Assembly: GCA_032718475.1 (NCBI GenBank)
Contig: JAUCBJ010002792.1
Location: 1-21,961, forward strand
DNA length: 21,961 nt
Source of the DNA: Nemertoderma westbladi
Taxonomy: Eukaryota; Xenacoelomorpha; Nemertodermatida; Nemertodermatidae
Direction: 5' to 3'
Shown here: piece after piece, positions 1-9,100 of the stretch
How the letters are laid out: each line of letters begins with the position of its first letter
Position numbering within the stretch: the first letter of the stretch is position 1
Program-made: the position numbers and the translations under genes
The notes under the pieces: generated by a model
Seen by the model: only the letters and a program-made list of their open reading frames with translations
Told to the model about the DNA's origin: nothing
Database searches by the model: none

Positions 1-2226
1 TCTAATACAGTGTCGGGGCGTTTGTCTTGGCGAGCCCAGTACAACTTCCAGCGGTTAAACTCGCCCTCCACATCATTGACACTCCCTGGTAAGAAGGAAA
101 CGTAGCGTTCAACCCCATCCTTTATAGTATCAAACGCCCTTCCAGTGCACAAACTTGGGATTAAAGAACACAGTTTCAGTGCATGGGCACTTTGCGACTG
201 GAACCTTTCTTTCAATTGAAATATGCAAGAGTCAATGAAAGGATAAAAAACATTTCGTCTGTAATACTGATGGACTGATTCAGATGGAGCGTTGGCGCGG
301 TTTCTTTGTCGTCCAACTACTCTGGGCGTGGTTAGTGGTTCCCCATAGATCTTTTCGGCCTCATCCAACAGTTTCTGAAAGGTGCTATCTTCTTGGTACT
401 GCTTGAGAACATTTACACAATCCTGTACAGATTCCAATGCGGTGTATAGATCTTGAGAACTGCCTTGTAGACTTTGTGATAGTGGCTTGTTTACTGCTAA
501 AACTTTGTTGAGTATTAACATTGACAACAGAAAGCTACCATTGTCTATAGCTCGTAAGTACATTGAAGCTGTTCCAATTGTATCCTTGCCATACTCGGAA
601 CTGAGTGAGTTAGATATATGAGACAAAGAGGCAACTATCGCAGGATACAGTTCGGCAAAGATGCTACTGTAATTGAAGTATGACGCTCTACCCACCTGGT
701 TTCACAGTAGTTATGGAGTCGTGTGTGTGAAGTTGCTGGACAGTGTTCCATTATTTTGCTCTTTAGCAACTTGCGACGTTTTGTGCTATCGTTGAAAAAC
801 ACACATACCTTGTGCATAGTTGTTACTGCTGACCTGATAGATTGTTCTTGGGTTGCATCTGTGAGGCAAAGATTTAAACTATGTGAGATGCAATGTACAA
901 ATGAAGCTGCTGGATAAATACGTATTATATTGCTTTGCACACCATTGTCCTTTCCAGCCATAGAACTGCATCCATCATATCCTTGGCCTACTAAAAACCC
1001 TGCATCTAATTTGCAATTTTTCAATATTTCTAGAATTTGATCTGCCAGGCCAGCCCCAGTTAGATTAGTGGCATGTTCAAATTTAAGAAAACGCTCCTTT
1101 ATAGCTGGACATCCCGCTACTGTAGCAACATACCGAATACAAATTGATAACTGGGACATTCCAGATGTATCTATAATCTCATCTGCCACCACTGAGAAAA
1201 ACTTAGCATCTTCTATCTCTTTAACAATAGTTGCTTGCATTATGTTTGAAATTGAATCTATTAAACTATTTTGTGATTGGTAGGAAATATAGGAAGCATT
1301 TCGACCACAAAAGTGATTTCGCAAAATTTCATCATTGCATATGAAACCATCAATTGTAAAAGTGCACGAAAGTTTCCTTGATTATAATCAATTTCTGATG
1401 AGCTTGCAGTAGGACCTTGTTCTGGTAGGGGGAGAATGCCATCGTCACGATGTCCGCGAAGAGCCAAACCTAATCGTCCAAGATGCTCAATAGCAACTAA
1501 AATTCTTTTGAATTGGAATTTCTGTTTCTCTCCTTTTCAAGAGCCGCTGCTGAATTTAGCCTACAACTAATATCTTTACCAGAAATTACCGTATTTTCAA
1601 AGTCTTGAGATTTAGAAACATTGTCTTCATGAAATTTGTTCTTCATGTGAGAGGAAAGGGAACCACATTTTCCTGTAAGGTTAATGTACTTCTGCAAAGG
1701 ATATTTTACTAATCTGTTGAGTTTCACTCCCCCAACTGTATCGCCACCAAATAAAACACACGCTCTGCAGAACACCCCTTGCTTCAGTGGTGAGTATGAA
1801 AAAACGCCAAAATCTCCAATTAAATGTTGTTTTCCCAAATATTTATTTGTAAGTTTCTCACCAACTTTGCGCTCTGTAAAGGGCCAAATAAAGTCGTTTG
1901 AAGGAGTCCAGGGATTTCGTAGCAACTCGAGACGTTGCAGGTCCGTTAGTTTCTGATCGATTGCAATACCAATATCATTACAGCTGATAGATAGATCGAG
2001 ATACTGCAGGATCGCTACTGTTTTCGCAAAAACTCATTTCAGCATTTGATCCCGACTCCTTAGAATCTCTTCTAATTGAACACTGCAGAGGCAGCGACGG
2101 AGACAGACTACGACAGTTCTGGTCAGTATCTGCTCGAACAGGTGTGCTGGGCTGAGCTTCCGCATCCACACGTGCAATCTTTGTCGCTTTTGCTGGCGCA
2201 CTAAAGAAGTCTGTAATCCATTTCAT
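1..2226 (-). pseudogene. hAT-superfamily transposase (DUF4371 / ZMYM1-like), broken, cut by window edge
   Basis: Remnant of a cut-and-paste DNA transposase read on the minus strand. From the N-terminus: a polar leader starting at 2226; a TTF-type zinc-finger region (about 1925-1600) with NPWTPS, FCRACVLFG and a later SSHMKNKFHEDN; ALRGHRDDG and NQGNFRALLQ (about 1470-1370); then the DUF4371 catalytic core with VVADEI, GYDGCSSMAG, HCISHSLNLCL and CETRWVERH (1300-700). Below 660 it continues in another frame with hAT C-terminal features such as SVHQYYRRNVFYPF and FNRWKLYWARQ, and is still open at base 1. The two early catalytic Asp positions (VVADE, GYDG) look kept; the final acidic residue and the dimerisation end lie outside the window. 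Frame breaks near 1980, 1530, 1320 and 670, plus stops, make this copy nonfunctional unless some breaks are introns, which I think unlikely. Family assignment is firm; the exact hAT clade is not. Confidence 0.9.
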
Positions 2227-2299
2227 TCTTATGAGAACAGTATGATGAAATCAATTAAACCATCATATCTATGTATCTCTCTCTATCTATTATAATACT

Positions 2300-2445
2300 T
2301 ACAGATAGTGGCGCAAATTGACCCCATGTGCAAAGAGTAATCAATCTCCTACTCAAATTGACCGCAAGTAAAGAAAAGTTTCGTTTATTGTTTTGGTTAG
2401 AAAACATGGCCACGCGCCACTGTAAAGTAACATTTCTGCCTTTCA
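2300..2445 (-). repeat. Dispersed short repeat, copy A (TCTAACCAAAAC family)
   Basis: On the minus strand this stretch reads TTACAGTGGCGC, then TCTAACCAAAACAATAAACG (2382-2401), then CTTGCGGTCAATTTG, and ends in GCGCCAC. The same order of blocks recurs at about 19380-19476 and, in part, at 7170-7230. The two ends, 2299-2314 and 2414-2425, are imperfect inverted repeats (TTAC, AGTGGCGC), so this could be a small MITE-like element. It lies just upstream of the hAT leader, so it could alternatively be part of that element's 5' region. Confidence 0.6.
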
Positions 2446-2576
2446 CATAATGCAGTAATCGAGTAATGCTTGGTATAACTTGTATGGCAGTATATAGTAA
2501 ATGTTTTGACGTTTGTTTGTAGTAAACAACAATGATGAATTGAAAATAGATTTGGATTTCGGGAACCGAAAATATA

Positions 2577-2731
2577 TAATGGCAATGAAAACCAGCGATA
2601 AAACATATAACGATTTCATATTAATGTTATTGCAAAACACATAAAATACACTTTTGATGTGTTTTGCAATAACAACTGCAATATTAAAATAAATCGTTAT
2701 ATGTTTTATCGCTGGTTTTCATTGCCATTAA
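2577..2731. repeat. 155-bp imperfect palindrome (foldback element)
   Basis: The left arm starts TAATGGCAATGAAAACCAGC and the right arm ends with its reverse complement; an inner pair, TTATTGCAAAACACAT (2627-2642) and its complement (2657-2673), closes the hairpin over a loop of about 14 bases. The outer 35 bases of each arm match almost perfectly, while the middle has a small insertion in the right arm. No coding content. A foldback or MITE remnant is the likeliest reading. Confidence 0.85.
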
Positions 2732-3289
2732 ATGATAAATTGGAACTGGGAAAGGGGGGGGGGGGGATTTGGGATATGATTTTTACGCGCAACGTTATGG
2801 CTTGACGCGTGAAATGCTACTGACCTTTCGTGAAATGCTGCTGACCTTTAAATACCGTATAATATACAGTCGGTGCACGACTGGAGGTACAAAATAAATA
2901 TGCTCGTAAATGTTAAAATACCCCTTTCACGATTTAATGTTTATGTTTTCTGTTTCTATAATTTTCATATTTTAAGAATTTTTTATACTTTCCCATTAGG
3001 CTAGCAATAATCATGTTTGTATTTACATTGCCATATTGTAAAACTTAACTTACAACATCTAAACAATTCGTAGGTAAAGAAAGCGTCAGCAATAAATAAA
3101 TAAATAAAGACCGTATTGCCATCAACTACGCCTTGCAGGGGTATGTTGAATATTATGGTTATACCACTTAAATAAACAAAAAATAATTGGGCGTCATCAT
3201 ATTAATCACATATAATGTGAACCCATTATAAACAGGAGGGAGGGTTTACCCAAAAATGGGTTACCTTGCTTACATACGACAAAACCTAA
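2732..3289. other. AT-rich intergenic DNA with poly-G run and 21-bp duplication
   Basis: No coding signal. It holds a run of 13 G (2754-2766) flanked by further GGG triplets, a tandem pair of a 21-bp unit beginning CGTGAAATGCT (2808-2828 and 2829-2849, one mismatch), and a short AAAT microsatellite near 3093-3108. Confidence 0.6.
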
Positions 3290-3596
3290 TTAGCCTGATA
3301 AACCCCAATTAGTCACAGAAAGGGCGTCAATTAGGTTCGATCTATCCAAAAACATGGCAAATTTTCTCTTATCACATCTCTTTGATGCTAAATAGACTGT
3401 CATAAACAGTGATGATTCTCCATTACGGCAACTATAATAATTAGCAATTATTGATAACAATAACTCAAAACAAAATCGATAATCTTCATCAAATTGCAAA
3501 GTTTCAAGGATAACAGGCCTAATTAACAATTGAAGATGAAAACAATTCAAAACCTAATCGGAAGTCATCCTCAGCTTGCAAGGCTGAAATAATAAA
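3290..3596 (-). other. Unassigned minus-strand open stretch with a duplicated segment
   Basis: An 86-codon open stretch (3550-3290) reads a plausible mixed protein, with FDEDYRFCFELLLSIIAN near its start. A second stretch in another frame just upstream (about 3596-3519) reads QAEDDFRLGFELFSSSIVN, clearly related. The DNA offset is about 82 bp (3466 onward against 3548 onward). I do not recognise the family. It could be a decayed tandem exon or domain repeat, or chance similarity in duplicated noncoding DNA. The upstream piece runs directly into the 46-bp satellite. Confidence 0.25.
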
Positions 3597-3601
3597 TACT
3601 T

Positions 3602-5143
3602 CTGGTATGTTACGGTAATGGAGTTGTGTACCTGGTATGTATGGTAACGGAGTTGTGTACCTGAGAGCTGAACCATCTGGTATGTTACGGTAATGGAGTT
3701 GTGTACCTGCGCGCCGTACCATCTGGTATGTATGGTAACGGAGTTGTGTACCTGAGAGCTGTACCATCTGGTATGTTACGGTAATGGAGTTGTTACCCCT
3801 GCGCGCCGTCCATCTGGTAAGTTATGGTAACGGAGTTGTGTACCTGAGAGCCGTACCATCTGGTATGTTACAGTAATGGATTTGTGTATCTGAGCACCAT
3901 ACCATCTAGTATGTTATGGTAACGGAGTTGTGTACCTGCGCCCCATACCATCTGGTATGTTATGGTAACGGAGTTGTGTACCTGTGTGCCGTATCATCTG
4001 GTATGTTACAGTAATGGAGTTGTTAACCTGAGCGCCGTACCATCTGGTATGTTATGGTAATGGAGTTGTGTACCTGAGCGCCGTACCATCTGGTATGTTA
4101 TGGTAATGGAGTTGTGTACCTGTGCGCCGTACCATCTGGTATGTTACAGTAATGGGGTTGTTAACCTGAGCGCCGTACCATCTGGTATGTTACGGTAACG
4201 GAGTTGTGTACTTGAGAGCTGTACCATCTGGTATGCTATGGTAACAGAGTTGTGTACCTGAGAGCCATACCATCTGGTATGTTATGGTAACAGAGTTGTG
4301 TACCTGAGAGCCATACCATCTGGTATGTTATGGTAATGGAATTGTGTACCTGAGCACCGTACCATCTAGTATGATATGGTAACGGAGTTGTGTACCTGCG
4401 CGCCATACCATCTGGTATGCTACGGTAACGGAGTTGTGTACCTGCGCGCCGTACCATCTGGTATGTTACAGTAACGGAGTTGTGTACCTGAGCGCCGTAC
4501 CATCTGGTATGTTATGGTAACGGAGTTGTGTACCTGTGCGCCGTACCATCTGGTATGTTACAGTAATGGAGTTGTTAACCTGAGCGCCGTACCATCTGGT
4601 ATGTTACGGTAATGGAGTTGTGTACCTGAGCGCCGTACCATCTGGTATGTTATGGTAACGGAGTTGTGTACCTGTGCGCCGTGCCATCTGGTATGTTACA
4701 GTAATGGAGTTGTTAACCTGAGCGCCGTACCATCTGGTATGTTACGGTAACGGAGTTGTGTACTTGAGAGCTGTACCATCTGGTATGTTATGGTAACGGA
4801 GTTGTGTACCTGAGAGCTGTACCATCTGGTATGCTATGGTAACAGAGTTGTGTACCTGAGAGCCATACCATCTGGTATGTTATGGTAACAGAGTTGTGTA
4901 CCTGAGAGCCATACCATCTGGTATGTTATGGTAATGGAATTGTGTACCTGAGCACCGTACCATCTAGTATGATATGGTAACGGAGTTGTGTACCTGCGCA
5001 CCATACCATCTGGTATGCTACGGTAACGGAGTTGTGTACCTGCCCGCCGTACCATCTGGTATGTTACAGTAACGGAGTTGTGTACCTGAGAGCCATACCA
5101 TCTGGTATGTTATGGTAACTGAGTTGTGTACCTGCGCGCCGTA
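3602..5143. repeat. Minisatellite, 46-bp unit, about 33 copies
   Basis: The unit runs GGTATGTTATGGTAACGGAG, TTGTGTACCTGAGAGCC, ATACCATCT, with variation mainly at ACGGTAATGG/ATGGTAACGG and at GAGAGC/GAGCGC/TGTGCGC/CGCGCC. Each unit junction (CATACC-ATCT-GGTATG) can form a short 6-bp stem. The first unit (3602-3631) is truncated. Units carrying TTAACCTG recur at 4023, 4161, 4575 and 4713, showing 3-unit (138-bp) and 12-unit (552-bp) spacings; further right the offset becomes 598 bp (13 units). Open frames inside it are by-products of the period. Confidence 0.97.
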
Positions 5144-5528
5144 CAATAAGCGTGTGATTGAGCGTCTACGCGGTCAGTCAGATGTTGATGGTAAATAGAG
5201 TGATAAAGAGTCTGATGTTTCAACTATAATATATATAGTGTTCGCTAATGGAGTTTACTAATGATAGATTGTCAACTTGATAATGCAATAATACCCGACT
5301 GTAACTGTACTAACTTGACCGTGAAAACATACTTACTAAACCGAGTGGTAGAAGTAATTTCACTAACACACCTTATCAATCTAATGCTTGCACACAACTG
5401 AACTAATAATGGGATTACAGTGGTTTATATAGCTATACCCAATATGTACGCTACTGGCCTCCCAAGATGAGTCAGCTGTTAGTGTTCAGCTGCCAAACCT
5501 TGCCGTTCTCTGTTTATGACACAGGGAT
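5144..5528. other. Noncoding DNA right of the 46-bp satellite
   Basis: AT-rich with no frame that looks coding on either strand and no repeat that I could place. It separates the satellite from the first DR1 copy. Confidence 0.5.
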
Positions 5529-5750
5529 GTGGGGCGAGCGACGAAAGTAAGCGAGCTTAGCATACAGGTACGACTAACTCTATCGGGTGTGTCTGTTGTT
5601 CTGTTGATCTGTTGTTCTGTTGTTCTGTTGATCTGTTGTGTCCAATTTTAAACGTTAATAACTCGTTAATGAAATAAAACGTTAATGAAATTTAACCAAA
5701 CTTGGGTACACATGTAGTCTGGCCAAAGTTTAGAAATTTTCCAAGTTTAA
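5529..5750 (+). repeat. Dispersed repeat DR1, copy 1
   Basis: The head GTGGGGCGAGCGACGAAAGT and CTTAGCATA, then a microsatellite of six 8-bp units (CTGTTGTT/CTGTTGAT, 5593-5640), then the core ACTCGTTAATGAAAT, AACCAAACTTGGGTACAC, ATGTAGTCTGGCCAAAGTTT. Head and core line up with the copies at 10965-11180 (opposite strand), 17849-18055 and 18233-18345. This copy is the most diverged in the head. No coding content; it could be a SINE-like or MITE-like element. Confidence 0.75.
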
Positions 5751-6318
5751 TTTCCGTGTGGCCTTCAAGAAGCTAAGATAATAGCAGTTAATTAGTTAAT
5801 TAAGTTGATTAGGGTAAAAACAGCAATTTCAACCTGCCTCCTTAAAGGATATTAATTATTTTCTAGTATAAGATTTAAATAAGTATACTTAAAAGTTATA
5901 CAGCTGTAATCCCCATACACCATCCCATTATAGTTTTTAATTAGTTCAAGAGATTTGCTTTAAGAAATGTGTTTTTAATTGATCTAAACGTAATTAAGTT
6001 AAAATTCTTTCCATCACACTATACTTCCAGTCTCGGCATTCTTGATATTGCCTATAGATGGGAAACATTCCAATCATCCTTTCACTGAGCTTGCTCTATC
6101 TAGCACACTGATTGGCTGAATTTAATGGTGATTATTTAAATATTAGTTAGCTAAATGATTTCGTTGAGGCATTGACATGATAAATTAATATTTTAGTATC
6201 AATACTATCGGCATAATGTAAGTTTTAATAATTTTTACAAATTGGGTTGCCTCCGCACATAAAAATATATTTCTTTTAATTAATCCTTTGTGCTCCTTTG
6301 CGGTTGGGGTGGTGCAGA
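5751..6318. other. AT-rich intergenic DNA
   Basis: No coding frame, RNA gene or recognisable repeat. It contains short TTAATTAA-like runs. The piggyBac target TTAA lies at its right end. Confidence 0.5.
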
Positions 6319-6322
6319 TTAA

Positions 6323-6337
6323 CCCTTTGAGGACCGC
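6323..6337 (+). repeat. piggyBac left terminal inverted repeat
   Basis: CCCTTTGAGGACCGC directly after TTAA; it matches the reverse complement of 8919-8933 except at one base. Confidence 0.92.
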
Positions 6338-6455
6338 AAGGGTACCAGAAGTGCCACATTTGATTCAAGTGAATATTTGGGGTCAAGACCCATATAAAAA
6401 CATAAAAACAAAAGGACTTTGAAAAATTTCAATGCCTTCATAGAAATCTGAGCCG

Positions 6456-6471
6456 GGATCCTGGAGTCCCT
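6456..6471 (-). repeat. piggyBac left subterminal near-palindrome
   Basis: GGGATCCTGGAGTCCC; its reverse complement, GGGACTCCAGGATCCC, nearly matches 8568-8583. It may be a transposase-binding subterminal repeat, a role inferred from position only. Confidence 0.5.
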
Positions 6472-7169
6472 ATGGTCCTTAAGGTGAACCTGGGCATTTT
6501 TCAATAAAATCAACGAAAAGGTAGAAATTGTTGGAAATTATGATGAACTGGTCAGTCCAAAATAGTTGGCAGTAATTTGTACACAAAAACGTGCCAAGAA
6601 GAAGGTCCAAGGTTTTAGGAATTCCTGGAAATTCTGAAAAACAGCAGAAATTTCTGAAAAAAAATTAAAAAAAATTAACGATTGCGAAAATAGCTAAAAT
6701 TATTATTAACTGGAAAGTGGAAATGCAAGCTAGAGTAGGGCCATTATATTATATATCAAAGTAACAACTATTTTTAGTTAAACTAAATTTAGCACAGGTA
6801 GGCCGATAAACAATATAGGCTACTGAAAAAATTACAAAATAATGAAATTATGAAAATTATTTATAACTGGAAATTCCCACTAAGAACTATTATATACAGG
6901 TACCGCCGGGTACCAATGTAACAATTATTGCACATTATAATAGTAGAATCAATCTAGGCCCTATATAGTATAGATCTATATAGAAACCTATATAATCAAA
7001 TTAGGCCTATACAACAGTTAAAGTTTAGACTAATTATGGTACTCTTCGAAGCAATTGCGAGCATTGATTCCGGGATTAACGTGTTTGGGGGCTCCACGTA
7101 ATACAGCAAAACTGTCAGGCTGTTAGCCTAATATATAAGTAACACACGTCATACTGTAAACCAATTGAG

Positions 7170-7230
7170 GGAAAGGAGCAAGTTACAGAGGCAGGCTTTT
7201 CTAACCAAAACAATAAACGGCCACTTTTTG
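7170..7230 (+). repeat. Dispersed short repeat, copy B, inside the piggyBac
   Basis: GGAAAGGAGCAAGTTACAGAG leads to TCTAACCAAAACAATAAACG (7200-7219) and CCACTTTTT. It aligns over about 55 bases with 19383-19450 and shares the 20-base core with 2382-2401 (minus strand). It lies between the transposase stop and the left end of the piggyBac. Confidence 0.6.
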
Positions 7231-7283
7231 ACTTTACCACAGTCTGACAGTACCGTTACAGTACGTGGAGGCCCTGCAACACG

Positions 7284-7975
7284 TTAGTCCTGCGATTCCA
7301 GATATAGAGATACACTGCAAAAATGTACTTGACAGGCTTTACATCTAATATTATCGATCTTCTGCTTAGCACACTGGGCACATCTGCCTCGCCCATCATC
7401 TAGCTGAGGCATGTGGGCATTCAGAGCATAAGAAACAATTGGTGGAAGAATCTTCTTGCGGTAATTGGTGGGAGCTTCCCTAGTATGGCTGCAGAAGTTT
7501 CCAATAGACACTGTTCGAGATTAAGTTTATAATCTAGCAGTCGGGACTTTTCACTGGTTAGTTGTTCCTGGACTCGGAAGGAATTAACAACACTGACATC
7601 CAATAGATCAAATATTAATCGTAAATAAAACCGGAACCTGGACTTTCGATACAACTCGTAGCTGGCCTTCATCTGATCACAGAGTTCTACCCCACTCACG
7701 ACTTGGTTGTAGACTTGGACTGATTTTGGACAATAAGGACAGCTTATCAGAAGTCCCAGCTTGGTGCTTGGCGCCTCTTTACAACTACAGTTTCTCTAGG
7801 GTTGATGAAATTATCCACCATATAAACAGAACGATTATCAACCCACTTGGTGGCGACGAGTGATCCTAAGCAACGCCAATCAATATCTCCTCTCTTAATT
7901 TCCTTTATCATCTTTGAGCATATCAACAGGAAATTGTATACGGTTTACTCGACAAGTACCCACTTGATTACAAGT
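7284..7975 (-). pseudogene. piggyBac transposase, C-terminal half, frameshifted
   Basis: A DDE-type transposase that excises and inserts at TTAA. Reading the minus strand from about 7975: QVGTCRVNR and FPVDML; KRGDIDWRCLGSLVATKWVD; NRSVYMVDN; VKRRQAPSWDF with two stops after it (about 7745); after a frame change CPYCPKSVQVYNQVVSGVE and LCDQMKASYELYRKS; FYLRLIFDLLDVSVVNSF; then, after a frame change near 7505, a cysteine-rich tail RCAQCAKQ, IRCKACQVHFC (7388-7316), the zinc-binding end usual in this family, with a stop at 7284. At least three frame breaks (about 7905, 7745, 7505) make it dead. The family motif usually written GGVDxxDQM reads SGVELCDQM, so one catalytic-region Asp is Glu. The N-terminal half should lie between 7980 and 8560, but I could not align it with confidence. 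Confidence 0.9.
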
Positions 7976-8567
7976 TAATTTCAGTTAATTTTTGGACAAG
8001 ATTAGGACTAGTGAATAATTTATCAGAGCCAGAGGCAATGTAATGTAATGAATACCAGTAGTATAGCCTAGGCTGCTAACCTATGTCCTGTATGAATAGA
8101 ATATCTGAACATAGGCCTATATAACATTAAGTTACTAATAGTTGGGCCAAATTATTACCTACAGCCTGCCCGGCCCTACTTAGCAGCCCTGGTTAGGCTG
8201 TTTAGCTACTAACACTGTAACAAGTAGCTAATTCCAGAATTCAGTAGGCCTAATTGAATTCCGTCCGCAATAGGCCTGACTGCCAGACAGCTGATACAGT
8301 GACCGGTAAAGATGATTGAGAAAACGAACCACCTTAAATGAACGGGTAGGCTAGATTTGTAGACAATGAATGTATCTGTAAGGGCCATTAAACGCAGCCA
8401 ATCATCGCCGATACCTTGAAAACACTGTCCAGTGTTCAGACAGGCATGTGCATTGAACAACAAGATGATGCAACCAAGCACATCCTGACTTTGGAGAACA
8501 AGGTACTGATGGCGACAGAAGTCCTGTTATTTCAGCTCATTTGATTAAAAAGTTACTTACGGACAGC

Positions 8568-8583
8568 GGGACTCCCAGATCCC
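8568..8583 (+). repeat. piggyBac right-side near-palindrome, inner copy
   Basis: GGGACTCCCAGATCCC, related to 6456-6471 (inverted) and 8903-8918. It lies about 350 bp inside the right end. Confidence 0.45.
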
Positions 8584-8902
8584 GCAAACGGAAACAGCTG
8601 GCATTTTTTCCCTGTAATATGTATAAAAATTTTGTTTGTTGTTTTGAATAAAGGGAAGGTGTGTCTATTTAATTTCAGTAATTACTGCACGTAATGACTT
8701 TTTGTATCAGAACTACAGTTCTCCAAACATTGTCAAAGTAAAAAAAATATTATTCAAATTTGAGATTATACAAAAACTTAACAAATAATAAAATTTGTGA
8801 AATTTCGCTGGGATGAGTTGCTCTCATCTATAATTAGTCCACTAAAACAAATATTTCGTCCGATGTGCGAAAATCAACTTCAGGAGCTTAGCTTTTGTGT
8901 TT

Positions 8903-8918
8903 GGGACTCCGGAGTCCC
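8903..8918. repeat. piggyBac right subterminal palindrome
   Basis: GGGACTCCGGAGTCCC is a perfect 16-base palindrome immediately inside the right terminal repeat. Confidence 0.65.
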
Positions 8919-8933
8919 GCAGTCCTCAAAGGG
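8919..8933 (-). repeat. piggyBac right terminal inverted repeat
   Basis: GCAGTCCTCAAAGGG immediately before TTAA; the reverse complement matches the left terminus at 14 of 15 bases. Confidence 0.92.
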
Positions 8934-9100
8934 TTAAGAGGGCGGTTGAAGCAAGGGGGGAACTTTCCTCTCTTCTTTGATTTATTCTTATAGGCGGTTT
9001 GGTTAAATGTCTTATTTATTTATTTAAATTTCTTAAGTACCGATTTTGGGATAGAATTGCTCAATAATTTGATTAATTAATTTGTATCTGATAACTGAGC

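Larger units (their letters stand above)
6319..8937 (-). mobile_element. piggyBac-superfamily DNA transposon, complete ends, about 2.6 kb
   Basis: Both boundaries are visible. TTAA (6319-6322) is followed by CCCTTTGAGGACCGC; at the other end GCAGTCCTCAAAGGG is followed by TTAA (8934-8937). The 15-bp terminal inverted repeats differ at one base, and TTAA duplications with CCC termini are diagnostic of piggyBac. The element body is 6323-8933. A broken transposase lies inside on the minus strand, with about 960 bp between its stop and the left end. Three GGGACTCC-type near-palindromes lie near the ends. Preserved ends with a ruined transposase mean that this copy could at most be moved in trans by a related enzyme (inference). 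Confidence 0.93.

Noticed and set aside
2754-2766. Functional G-quadruplex regulatory site
   Set aside because: A single 13-G run next to GGG triplets could fold, but nothing nearby is an intact gene for it to regulate.
3519-5055. Several minus-strand frames within the 46-bp satellite
   Set aside because: Periodic by-products of the satellite; they change frame with each 46-bp unit and have no start or end context.
8209-8481. Minus-strand 90-codon frame as the N-terminal piggyBac transposase
   Set aside because: Position is right, and a neighbouring frame reads KVVRFLNHLYRSLYQ, which faintly resembles the pre-core helix of piggyBac, but no diagnostic DE motif follows; left unassigned.
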